A DNA stretch of 64,000 nt from Echinometra lucunter. Lineage: Eukaryota > Echinodermata > Echinoidea > Camarodonta > Echinometridae. The stretch is from assembly GCA_029962745.1 (NCBI GenBank), contig CM057169.1:19563661-19627660 (forward strand), written 5' to 3'. The translations under genes were made by a program, and so were the position numbers. Positions within the stretch are counted from its first letter, which is position 1. Each line of letters begins with the position of its first letter. Under the pieces are notes generated by a model. That model saw nothing but the letters and a program-made list of their open reading frames with translations. It did no database searches and was not told where the DNA came from. Shown in pieces: positions 11,961-23,466 of this stretch.

Positions 11961-13437
11961 AAGTCTTTTTCTTCTTCAGTCAGTGTAAAAAAACCCAACT
12001 AATTTTCAGTGAGTGCCAAATACTCAGTAGATGCAATATGTAAAATGATGTACATCCCGAGCACAAGGAAATGTCTTTGATCCTTGCTAGATGTTTACTT
12101 ACTCAACGCATGCCCCCTGGGTTCTTGTGAGGGAGGCATATAGGCTTGCCGTGCCCCCTGACAACCACCAGTGTATATGGTTACCGTAACGACAGTTTTA
12201 AGGTTGGTGTTTTACTTGCTTTATCCTGCCTTTCAGGTGGGATTAAACTCGAGTCTAATCAGGATAGAGGATAGGTTCGAAAAGGAAAGAGCAACGGGAG
12301 AAAGTAGCACGATATATTAGAATGAAGAAAGGGAGATAAAGAGAGAAATACACTAGTATCATAGGGCAGAGGAAAACACATCAACTTATAGAGGAAATGT
12401 GCTTTCAACAACGTCGCGAATAAGTGGTAAGGATATGAGAAGAACCACAACACCGATAAAATGAAAAACAAAAAATAACAAAGTGTAACAATCTTCACCT
12501 TTTGCGTGTATAAAAGATAAATTTCTCAGTTATGAAAAATAACAAGGTCGTTATGAAATATCTGAACTCAAGGAATAAGACATGTAAACGTAAGAGTACA
12601 GCGTAAGTTATCTTGGGTACATCATCATCTAAAGTGATGTAAATGTCACCGAATTGGTGCATTTTAATCATACAATTTAAGTTTTTAAATGTATAAATCC
12701 CAACAGAATCCCGTGCAATTATATTTTGCAGATATACAATATGGCTGATAGAACATGCATCTGTTTTCATTAATTTGTATATATTTTTTTTTCGCCAGAG
12801 ACCAGCAGTCTTACTCAATTAATTTAAATTCATAGATTCAACATATACACCTTTATATCATGCACATTTCCCCCCTTTCTAAATCCCTCTCTAAGGATGT
12901 GTGCATATACGAAAAGAGGACTCCGTTGCAAAACATGCACTTTTGACAACGATGTGAATTTTCTTCATTATATTCAGATTATCTATCTTGGATATAAGAG
13001 AAATTTGTTGACTGGGAATAAAAGTTCACATTTAGCAGTCTGTTGAGAATCAGGTTTGGATAGGTAAACAAGGATAGGAATGCCCAGATTTAAATCAAAT
13101 GATAATAAATTTGAAAATACCTTCTTGCCTTACAATAATTTCAAGTTCATTTTAAATTGTCATGAGTTACGTTATTGAGAAATAGCCATTCATTTAGCTG
13201 TAAATTGATGTCGAAGTATGATAAAAACATTATTTATTCCATTATCATCCTATAGGAATATTTTACTCTACAGTCCGCGAAGACAAGGGATTTTACTCAT
13301 TTTGCTGGGTTTTTAAACAATATATTGGTATTGTGTATCTTAACATAACCCACTTCTTACCGAACTTTTGTAGTGTTAGCTCTGGATTGCTTTCTATATT
13401 AGTTGACGGTTCCACCAAGTTCATAGAATGGGTGCGG
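11961..13437. other. Spacer, no gene recognised
   Basis: AT-rich. A more GC-rich patch lies at about 12100-12180 without a recognised feature. Confidence 0.5.
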
Positions 13438-13672
13438 CACGTTAATCCGAAGGTTCGTTTTCCGAAAGTTCGTTATTCCGAACACACAAATTTGCTGTAC
13501 CTGGAGGTTCTTTATCCGAAAATGAAATAGGGTTCGTTAATGAATCTTATTTCATTTTCGGAGAATTGAACCTTCGGAATAAGGGAAGGTAGGAATAACG
13601 AACCTTCGGAATAACGGACAATAGGAGTAACGAACCTTCGGAATAACGAACCTATGGAATAACGAGCTGTTA
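13438..13672. repeat. Palindromic TTCGTTATTCCGAA repeat
   Basis: The motif TTCGTTATTCCGAA and variants occur several times in one orientation on the left, and as its complement (ggaataacgaaccttcgg) several times on the right. At the centre a 13 bp hairpin stem, ccgaaaatgaaat / atttcattttcgg, spans 13515-13561. The whole forms a foldback built from tandem subunits, probably a nonautonomous element. Confidence 0.75.
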
Positions 13673-15025
13673 CCAATTGAATTTATTCAAAATAAATTCA
13701 GTTGCGTTGTTTGAACTGGCTTTATATTCAGTACCTCTCTGAATTCTAACTGAATGTAAGCTTACATTTATTTAATTAGATAGTTCTGCACTCTAGGCGA
13801 AGAATGAAACAGATATTGTGAGTGCATTGCTAGTGTTTGTGTGTTTATGAATATATCATCTTATTTTCATTCTCATTGGAAGATTTATTCAATTATTATT
13901 GAGCAAGCAATTTTAATGTGTTTGATAACTGTTTTTAAGCTGAGCTTGCTAGCTTGGCTGGAAAGGCAAGAGGGAGCTTACGAATGAAGGTCTAAACGAA
14001 CTTTCTGTAGGTGTGTAATATATTTTATTATAATTTCTATAAAAAAATATTGTATAGGTGGAACATATTGGTATGTTTTCATTTCAACCTTATTTTTTAA
14101 CAATAATTAGATGTCATTTCGTTGCAATAGTTTGTATGTAAGATATCAATGTTCACAGTCATTATTCATTCATTACACTTTTATATTTGCTTCCTGAGAA
14201 ATTTTACGTGTTAAAAACTTATTTGTATTAAAATTTAGAGAATAGTGTCTTAAAACACTGTATATCAAACCATGTCGAATGACGGTCTAGATTCTGCTAA
14301 TATTGCATGGCTAAATCATTCCTTGAGGCAAGTTGATGAAACTCCAATTTCCACTAACTCATCTCACCTTCACGATAATTTGTATAAAATCATGTAATGC
14401 CATATATCTTTCGTCCTCGATGAATAATGAAATACACCTCTAGCAGGAGAACTAACTTTCGGCGTGAAGGAAAAGATTATCTTGTCATACCGACCCAATT
14501 CGCTTTTCTATGCCTATCACTGCCTGTTGAAATTCTTGTTTCTACATGTTATACAGGAAATAGCCTATATACAAAAGACTCTTCAATTGCCCACTGAAAA
14601 TATCTGAAATATCTGTGTAAATCTAACTCACAACTTATCAACTGAGGATTCATAATATGCTTTCACAGATAACTTAGAAAAGTGCAATTTCGGTAATTTG
14701 TGCAGAGAAATGAAGTAATGTAAAAACCAAAACATGAATATCCTAATTTTCAAATTGTGAACAACTCTTTACATCAATTGTCAGTGAATTCTGGAATTAA
14801 CGATTTAAAATTTTAATAAATGCGATGGAAATGGGGAATATAGGTTCACATTTTTCTTTCCTTTGAAGTTTACTTCCCCAAAGATAAATAACTCGTAGAA
14901 GAATCGTATGTAAAACTTCTTATTGATGCAATCAGTATGAAAATTTGTTTCACAAAGTTGATATAGAAACCAATACTTCGTAAATCAAATTATCAAATCC
15001 TAATTTAAAAAAAAATGTTAAATTT
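13673..15025. other. Spacer, no gene recognised
   Basis: AT-rich sequence with no supported coding region. Confidence 0.5.
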
Positions 15026-15212
15026 TTCTTTTCTTTTCTTTTCAAAAGAACAACTATCATTTGGCTACTTCGAGAAACTTATTTTTACCTAAACTTGTAG
15101 TTTATGATACTCACAGTATTGTAGTTTTTCTTTTCTTTTCAAAAGAACAACTATCATTTGGCTACTTCGAGAAACTTATTTTTACCTAAACTTGTAGTTT
15201 ATGATACTCACA
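15026..15212. repeat. Near-perfect tandem duplication, 97 bp period
   Basis: 15026-15115 recurs at 15123-15212. Both copies contain caaaagaacaactatcattt and cctaaacttgtagtttatga with no visible mismatch in the shared body. They differ at the left edge in the number of cttttc units. Confidence 0.95.
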
Positions 15213-18200
15213 ACATGTTTTTATTACGTATTATTTTACAGAAAGAAGCAACTGAAAGACACCATTAAGACACAAATTCACACATTAGACAAAAATTAAA
15301 AGGTAAAATGCAGAAGTAATTTTAATTCATGTTGAAGAACTACTTCAAGCAGCTCTTCCTTATACTCGAAACAAATTGAAAATACAAACATTGCTGGAAT
15401 GCTTACAGAAATAAATACACTGAATGACGTGAACCGCTCTATGAAATGAATTCTTTAAACAAACATGGAATTCGTATTTACTTCTGAAATTTATTTGCCT
15501 ACCTAGCTCTGAGAGGTGTGACTTCCTAACTGACCTATTCATCTTATTTTCTACTGGTGCAATAAATGTCATGAAAGCTTTACCTTAATCATGTTATTTA
15601 GTCATCTGCAATCAATATCAGAATTAAATTTATGAACTTTGAATGATGTTAATCCTCCTCTGAAGTGAATTTCATCTGGACCTATTCGTCCAACATCTGA
15701 AAAAATGCCAAACGCCTCCTTTTCGTGTTGTGATACTAAACTTTGATTCTTTGCATATCAGAAAAACTCACATATAATAGATATATAAATCATTCACACG
15801 AGAAGTAATGAAAAATAAACGTGATCCTTTCATTGAATATGGTATAATTTTGGTAGAATTATAACATTTCGAAGATATGTTACATCAACTGTGATCTCGC
15901 TACATTGAAACGATTTTCTATAAAAGCTGAGGATATGAATTCATTTACACCAGTAAGCTAGAAAATAATACACTTTTATTAAATCTCCACTTATGATAGG
16001 TCATAGCAACATGACACGATTTTACAAGTTAATTCAGGAACTGACTACAATGAAATGAAATACCTTAGCTATGATGTTACAATTCGGCTGACGTTAAATC
16101 TTCTGCTGCGTACATTTAAAGGGGCTAGGATATACAAATGTATACTTTCAATAAAATTTCTAATTATATACAGTAAATTTACATCTGATTATGATGTCAT
16201 CATACATTTTGCAGTATTTTGTCGCAATTAATTGGATAAAACAAAACATAGATCAGAAAAGACTTTACAGAGAAGTAATTCAAGAAAGGGCTTACATTAC
16301 ATTTAAAATCATCGGACGATTTCATACTTGTTTTTTGTAACACTAAAGAAGGAGAAATAGTCCTGACTTACTAATTGAATGGATTTACCCAAGCTAAGTG
16401 ACAATTATGGTTACGGACACTGTGCAAAGTTTGAAGCGCTTATTTCAAACAAGACCTGAAAAGATGTTGATACAGATGTAGAATTTTCATAGTTAAGGTA
16501 GATAGGTAGATAGACTGACATCTGAATGGATCATTTAGAAAAGATAGTTCGCGACTGGAAGAAAGGGAGAAAGATTATCAAAGTATATCAGATGGTGAAA
16601 TACGAAGTAAGAGTTTAGTCTTAGGTGATGGAATAGTATCAAGTAACATGTCTAATGGCCACTGAACACAATACGCCCTTTCGTTTGTACGCTTAACAAT
16701 CCTCTCAAAGCAATTACTGCATGCCTCAGAAATTCAACACAACGCTAACTCTGCTGATTTTGCGTTCACCTTTTTGAACGATGGCATACGAACATGGTCG
16801 TCAAAGAGAGTGTCTGTCACTGGCGCAGTCTTGCGTCAGCAAATTGACGCTTTATGTGCAAAGGGGTCGAGGGGACAATGATATTAACCTAACATGAAGG
16901 CTCTACGACGAAGATTGTGCAAAAGCCCCTGAGATGATTCCTTCACGGTATACTCCAGTATTCACGTTGTTGATTTTTTAGTGGAGCTCGTGCTGGTGCT
17001 TGGGGGTCCGTGAGCCATGTGAAAATTGCCCAGTCACCGGACGCACCCATTTTGCTTCAACATCTCAACATCATATTCAATCTTTACCTTGATTTTACAG
17101 GGTGTCACAAGAAAACAAGCATCCCGAAAAGAGGGAGCTACACATGACTGTTCGACTTATATCTGACAAATAGCATCGATACATAATATTGAATATTATT
17201 TCTAAAGATAAAATACCGTTATTTTTTTCCCAGTGATTCATCTACGTTGAATGTGCCGTCTGATATCATTCAGTTTTCTGGCTCAAAAGATTTCTTTGGC
17301 ATGATCATTATAAAGAGTTTCTGAAAGGGTCTATAGGCTGTAATGATTCTACATGAAAGTAGGCCTGTCAAAGGGATACAATGATCATGATGATGAACTA
17401 GAGTTTCTAATCTGTGTAACACTAAACGATTGTGGTAATGTTCCAGTTAAACCATTACATGGATATTCTAAGATGTAATTTTCTACTATGAAACCAAGAT
17501 ACCGTCATGACCATAGAGTGCAAACCAGCGCCTACACACTGTGACTCCCTCTTCATGAGACACCTTAGCTCTTAATAACAAGGCTTAGAATATCGATGTA
17601 AAACACCTCACGGTGTCTCAATATCAATTTTACTAATGGTTCGCATAGGGTAATTGGATTTGATCACGCTCGATAGAGCGTTATGATCACTTGATGGGCT
17701 TGGTGGGATATTATATTAACCCATCACTTATGAGAACAGGGTTGTCCCTGTACAAAACCTATGGGAATCGGGGATTTCAGTAGTCAAAGACTATAGGTGA
17801 GTGTTGCCCCTCTCAATAAACTGGAATTGAAAGAACTGTTTTCCTGCCTTCAGAAAGTCCCTGCAGGGGTGTTAACACTGCCAGATATTCACTTCCATCC
17901 ATGGCACATGTAGTAATACCCCGATGGAGTTGATGATTTTGAACCTGGTTGAACGTACGTTCGGATCCTGTGATGAGATAAAGCACGACATGCCCTTTCA
18001 TCGGAGTATTCTATCAGAAGATTTCAGGAGTGGGAACACTAAATTGGAAGAAAGAACGCCTAACCAGAGGCGTGCGAATTAATAACCGTAACACATTCAA
18101 GAACACGTCGTGTCTTCTTATGGAATACATTATATTTAGAAAGAAGTAATGAAGATTGGCAGTTATATTTCAAACATTGACAACTCAATAACAACAATCA

Positions 18201-18750
18201 GTGATCTAAAGAACGCAGAAACTGACATGACTCCCAGTTTTTGCAAAACAACTGGAATGCACTAACATGACTAATGAAGCTATAAAATGATATCATGATG
18301 GTATAACGTGGGGAGGACTTAAACATCAAAATTATATTTCATGGAGAACTGTATGTCCTAAAACAAGAAAATATCTCGTTCTGGTAGGCCCACTATCACA
18401 TTATGACTCTGATGTAAACTTTGGCCTATATTTTGGCAGCAACATGTTCAACTGCTAGTTCCTAATATCTATATAATCGCTGAGTCATATCAAAATCTAG
18501 GTACAACCAAATGAAATCAATCTATTAACAGAACATACATCGTTGCTCTGTCAACAAACTAGAAAGATTGGTTCAAAGTCCATATCTTTTCTTTCAAAAC
18601 CGACAAAAGAAGGAAGAGAAGCAACAGAACATTTGTTTGTTTTTTTTTATACAAAATGAACCAATTACATGGACTCTTCTAGGAAATCAGAACATAAACT
18701 TAAGTTGACCTGCTGTCTGGATCTTCTAAGTTATTGTTTATGATTGTAGT
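15213..18750. other. Spacer, including the 3' flank of the neuropeptide exon
   Basis: No other gene recognised. The part next to 18751 should contain the 3' UTR of the minus-strand neuropeptide transcript. No convincing polyadenylation signal could be fixed by eye. A short inverted repeat, gatcacgctc / gagcgttatgatc, lies at about 17664-17691. Confidence 0.5.
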
Positions 18751-18960
18751 TTAATCAAACTGTCCAAGTTCCCAGTCCGGGTTATACGTCTCCTGTGCCT
18801 GCCATGGGTCCCAATTTTGGACGGGGGCTCTCTTGCCGAATGTTAGGCCTTTGTGGTATCGCATCCTCTTGGCGTTCCTTGCTCCTTCGCCGCTTTCCGA
18901 GTCTCGTCTCTTGCCAAAGTTTATACCGGAGTGTACGTGAATGCCCAAGTTCTTTTTACC
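18751..18960 (-). CDS. L-type SALMFamide neuropeptide precursor, 3'-terminal coding exon (partial)
   Basis: This exon encodes 69 residues and a TAA stop. It reads GKK, then NLGIHVHSGINF-GKR (exon residues 4-18), an acidic spacer at 19-30, KR, then MRYHKGLTF-GKR (33-44), and a Trp-rich acidic tail (45-69) ending ELGQFD. Gly before Lys-Arg is the classic signal for dibasic cleavage and C-terminal amidation, so two secreted amidated peptides of 12 and 9 residues are predicted. SALMFamides are echinoderm neuropeptides that relax muscle. From memory, the Strongylocentrotus purpuratus L-type precursor yields NMGSIHSHSGIHF-amide and MRLHPGLLF-amide in this order, which is the basis for the call and for assigning an echinoid. 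The exon begins directly after a strong splice acceptor in phase 0; a TTG just upstream that opens the frame is intronic. No signal peptide is present, so at least one 5' exon is missing and was not found. An unrelated amidated-peptide precursor is possible but unlikely given two matching cassettes. Confidence 0.88.
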   Translation of the reverse strand, partial: GKKNLGIHVHSGINFGKRRDSESGEGARNAKRMRYHKGLTFGKRAPVQNWDPWQAQETYNPDWELGQFD

Positions 18961-18980
18961 CTGCAAACAAAGCAGAAAGA
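18961..18980 (-). promoter_or_regulatory. Splice acceptor upstream of the neuropeptide exon
   Basis: Read on the minus strand, the 20 bases before the exon are tctttctgctttgtttgcag: a pyrimidine-rich tract ending in CAG. The frame crosses the junction without an offset, so the intron is phase 0. This defines the exon start and excludes the upstream TTG as a real start codon. Confidence 0.8.
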
Positions 18981-19268
18981 AGTACAGACTTGCATAAATA
19001 GGCTATCGAATTCAAAAATAGACGTCAAACGATTTACAGCAAAGATGTCTACCATGATTATCACGAATTAGGAACTAAGCGAAGTCACATGCAATTGCTC
19101 GATATAATGTATGTAATTCTGCAGGGATAGAGATAGTCTAGTTCTGGACGTATTTATTTATCTACCTCCACCTCTCTGTTAATACCCATAACCTCTGAGC
19201 GTCCGGCCCGCGCCAGGGCTTAGGCCACTGATTAACTCTTCCCGCAAATTCACCTTCCTCGAAAAAAT

Positions 19269-19610
19269 GGTCTATCCTTAGTGTAAGGGCGCAAGAAATT
19301 TACAAAATAATCACGTCTGAGAAGTTAAGACTAGAAATGAATCCGGGTATGAAATGAATCTGGGTATAAATGAATAAAGTGCACCCTCAAAATCGTCAAC
19401 TGTTCGTGGCGCAGTGGTTAAAGCCATTGTCAGAGCTCGATTACTAGTCATGCTAGTCAAGGGTTCGAATCCCCATGACGCTGGTAATTTTTTTGTCGTT
19501 ATGAAATTGACGACCATCGCGTTTATTCCGTTGACGAAATAGGTAAAGTATGATAGATATTCTTCGATCAAGGCCTACCATTCCGTGCCTGCTTACACTA
19601 AGGATCGACC
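19269..19610. mobile_element. TIR-bounded element with a tRNA-like core
   Basis: The ends are a 19 bp inverted repeat with one mismatch: ggtctatccttagtgtaag on the left and the complement of ggtcgatccttagtgtaag on the right. Between them, on the plus strand, lie a near-consensus pol III A box (tggcgcagtgg, 19407-19417) and B box (ggttcgaatcc, 19462-19472) at a spacing typical of Ser/Leu-type tRNAs. The bases flanking the tRNA-like part do not pair as an acceptor stem, so it is not a working tRNA gene. It is either a SINE inserted in a MITE or a composite family. Confidence 0.65.
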
Positions 19611-19780
19611 AAATAAAAATGTTTAGGGAAAGTGAATGAGTGGACGTCGCGCCATCAACGACGATTCGCATAGGGATTGGGTATGATTATGCATGCACGG
19701 GTCAGGGAAAAAATAACTACATACGTTCAGATCTAGACTAGGATAGAGAGTAGTTGGCGCTCATTTCGTCTGGTGTAATT

Positions 19781-20233
19781 AAGGCCAACCGCACACTATA
19801 GGCTACGATCCGACTGCGAAAATGAATTGAATTGAATTGAATTGACCCGATTCTGAAAAAAACTGACAGTTTGCATTAATCATGAAAGTGTAATCGAGTA
19901 AAATCATCATATTTGTACTTCGAAATAATGATAGGAATACTATAATCAAAATTTTGGTTAACTGCATTTCTTGTGGTCTGATAAAGGTCCAAATCGGCTT
20001 CAAATGGTAGTGGATCGCAAGATTGCTCTGACCACTACGATTCGGAATTAAGTTCGATTTTATTCCTAAACGGAGGCTCGCAGTAGCCTGAAATTTCGAT
20101 TTTAGTATTCATACGACTATGTGGAACTTTGATCATTAAGATTTCACATGTTTGAAAGTTCGTATAAAATACTAAAACAATTTTTTTTTTTCAAAATCGG
20201 ATAGCAGACGGATCGTTTAGTGTGCGCTGGGCT
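19781..20233. mobile_element. Nonautonomous DNA element with GCGCACACTA-type ends
   Basis: The left end reads ggccaaccgcacactatagg followed by ctacgatccgactg. The reverse complement of the right end reads agcccagcgcacactaaacg followed by atccgtctg. These are imperfect terminal inverted repeats of about 35-40 bp. A short tandem GAATT tract lies at about 19822-19845. No transposase frame. Confidence 0.6.
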
Positions 20234-23146
20234 CATTACCTCTCCAAAATGATATACCACCAAGAAACTTCTTACTACATGTATACATGGTTGAGAATTT
20301 TGCGACAGTATGGCATAAAATTGCCCCGAGAGATTTTCATTTTCAACGTCTACATTCCATACCATAAAAGAATCAAATGATCAGGGTTTTTTGTGACAGA
20401 CGGAATCCATGTCTATCGTCATGAATACGCTCTAAAATTAAAGCATTTAGTCCGCAAGATATAATTGTGTAATGGAAAACCATGTATAAAGGCTAACGGT
20501 TTGCTGTAAAGAATGGGCCCTGAAATCCCGTCATCTTTCTTCATTCAGCAACCACTACTTAATAGTCTGTCACCACGGTTAACTCTCTCTCCCATTAATC
20601 CTTGTCTCCAAATTCTCAGCCACTTTGCATAGTTGACTCTGTCAATGGTCCGAAACCCTTGGGAGTCGGTCATTAGGGATTCGGAAGCAAATTTGTGCTG
20701 GTTTCTCGGCGGCAAGATGCGCAGACAGAAACGTCCTTGTTATAAGGAAGAGGGGAACTAATGCTATTTATTCTTGATATTAAAAGTCACTATTTGCCAC
20801 GGCGTTGCGGGAGCTTTCCTTCTGTTTTTTTCTTGACACGTCCGGTGAAATTTCTGTTTAACGTCAAAATGCAAAAACCATGCTGGTTGCCTGCGCCGAC
20901 TCTTTAGTTTCTTTCTGCTCTTTATATCCTCTTCCCTACACCGTGTGTGGCGATCACTTGAAGCAGAAGTAGCTATAATGACACACCGTGGAATCGATAA
21001 ATTGGCGGTGTTTGTAAACTGCCAAGAGGGGCGTTGACTGGAGAGGGGAGCTAAAGGCAAGATCCTTGCAGTGACTTACGATACTACTATCTCTTTCCTA
21101 TATTTTTTTATGTTCTCTCGTAAATGTTAATGAATGCATTTTAGCATTTTGAGGATTAGGAGTGTTGTTCGCTGTCTTTCAGGAAGATGCATATCTTGAG
21201 TGAGACGATGGCCACTGCCCCAGAAATCTATCGTCAAAAAGAAATTTTACACTGAAACATCGTTTTCATGGTTATAACAAAATTCATAAAATTCATACCA
21301 AACTATAATATGGTAAGTTAAACCATGTTATTAGTTGTGTGTTCTATTTCTGTATCTTTTTCTGTTTTAGACGAAACTGGGTTTCATTGTAAAAAGGTAA
21401 ATTCCCCGATTTTAAGGTGTGTGTTTTCGGCTTTATTGTAACCATTTCCATCGGCCTCATCTGTTTTGCTCTGCTTCAAAAACACGGTAACTCGTAACCA
21501 AAGTCAGTGCAACATTTTCTTTCCATCGACGTATAATCGTAATTTCTTCGACATTTGAGTCACATTCCAAAGCTACTTTCTTTTCTAACTTTGATTTTCA
21601 GCTTTGTTTTTAGACTTAGACATGATATGCACACCGCACACCACTTTTCCTAAAAATATGAGTAGACGTCGCGGTTTGATCGAGCAATTACAATAATGAA
21701 TTTCCCCACAAGCCCGGGTGGCGATTGTGGTTACGGAGTCGACCCACTTCATGTGCATTAAGCTTGTTGTAATGTACCCCTTTTTAGACCGATGTTATTG
21801 GCAGATCATGCAGTAGTTGCAGAAACATACTCCAGGTATTTTAGAAGTCCGAGTCAAGCCCTGAAGTGTCGTTAATATTATTCAGTAGTCACTCCCATGT
21901 AACACTTCTACGTTTAAAAGACAGATAATAATACAATGATATTAATAATATGATAAAATGTAACGATACATATCATTATCATATTATAATAATAAAACAA
22001 TCCACAGACAGGCCGAAACAAAAGACTCAACAAGCTCCTGTATATTCTGAGTAGTAAGCTATTTTGGATGAATGCCGTTAATGAAGGAAGGTAGAGAGCA
22101 TAACTCCTCTTTCTTGAACACCACAAAATCTAAATGCGAACTCTACGGAGATACCAGCGATCTTTAAGATTTTAAAGCTTTCTGACAACTTAAAAAAAGA
22201 ACCGGCAGTGGTTTTCGTCTTAGGCATGTTAGGCGCAGCTTATACTAGTAAAGATAGAGCAGGCGTACAAAGGAAGAAACTATGCTTAATTTGTAGAATT
22301 AAAGTTTACTTTTCTAAATGAAAATGACATATGACTTCAAGTCATCCTATTTTCAGACTGTATACCCTGATGTTCCGTCATTTCGCTCGTGTTATTTGGC
22401 TATCCTCATTTACTTGGACTTCCTTGATAAGTTCGGGAGTTTGCTTTGTGGTTTATCTATTCATCTCGGACCAGAATGGGGTCGGAACATGGGGAGCAAG
22501 TAGAGGTGGGTGTAGCATTTCTCTTGGGTAATCCATTTTGTCCAGTTCTCCTTATTTCTCTCCAAACGTTTAAGGTCAAAATAATTTCAGGAGACCCTGA
22601 AAATGACCCTTTTGGAAGGTTTTCTTCGGGATTCTTTCCTACAAATGACTATAAAATAATGGTTCAAGGCAGGCAGTGTTGAAGGGGATTGTATTACCCA
22701 ATGTTTCAATGCATCTGTTCCTTCGCGCTTGTAAGTAAACAGTATACAATCATAGTAATTGAAATTTAAAACCACCATCGATATGGAATTCAAAAATTGA
22801 TATCTTTTGTCGGTATACACGCACTTGCGTAATATGACGTATTGTATTTCCCTCTATACAAAAACAAGAGCAAGACTGCCTATCTTTTATAAGTAAATGT
22901 TTTCCTAGTGTACCAGTTAGACATTAATTTTGTTTAAACATTCAGAGATTCTCTTCCATTCTTGGTTTTCAGTATCAGTGACATCCCCGTCAAGCCAGAA
23001 TTTTGCAAATAAAACTTCAGTGAAACTCATGGAAGGATACATTATGATTATAATAAACCAGAGAGGCCGTCACTTTGAGCAGATCCAGCCCACTGCGTCC
23101 CTCCCCTTTCCCTCTCTCCCTCTCTACGTCTAAGTGCACACTAAGA
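20234..23146. other. Spacer, no gene recognised
   Basis: About 2.9 kb without a supported gene. Minus-strand frames here were considered as possible first exons of the neuropeptide gene, but none combines an ATG, a hydrophobic stretch and a phase-0 donor. Confidence 0.45.
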
Positions 23147-23385
23147 AAAAAAAAGGTGCAATTTTGCACCCTTCAAATGTAACACTGGGAGCACCTTTTA
23201 GGGTGCAACTTTGCTCCTTTTCGAGCTTTTTGCACCTTTAAAGGTGCAGTTAGCTACATTTTGCACCCTAAAGGGTGCAGAGTTGACCCTTTTAGGGAAG
23301 GTGCAACTTTGCACCTTTTAGGGTGCAAACGGGCATTATCGGGTAAACAAGACCAAAAAGGTGCATTTTTTCACCTTTTTGATAC
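23147..23385. repeat. Palindromic AAGGTGCA repeat
   Basis: Variants of aaggtgcaaatttgcacctt occur at least five times in both orientations, for example about 23153-23173, 23192-23210, 23228-23246, 23256-23280 and 23298-23330. The segment can fold on itself many times. This looks like a foldback or nonautonomous element built from one short palindromic unit. Confidence 0.75.
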
Positions 23386-23431
23386 GGAACTACACACCCA
23401 CACTAAATTCACTAAATATTTTCGACAGTTA

Positions 23432-23466
23432 CCCCCCCCCCCCAAAAAAAAAAAAAAAAAAAAAAA
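23432..23466. repeat. C12-A23 homopolymer pair
   Basis: Twelve C residues followed directly by twenty-three A residues. Confidence 0.97.

Noticed and set aside
19401..19490. Possible Ser/Leu tRNA gene on the plus strand
   Set aside because: A and B boxes are good, but the 5' and 3' flanks do not form an acceptor stem. It is treated as a tRNA-derived part of a mobile element.
19803..20003. Minus-strand frame with a hydrophobic stretch resembling a signal peptide
   Set aside because: It lies wholly inside the repeat element at 19781-20233 and shows no suitable donor.
21067..21160. GTAAGT donor on the minus strand, tested as an upstream exon
   Set aside because: ATG-started frames leading to it hit stops before the donor.
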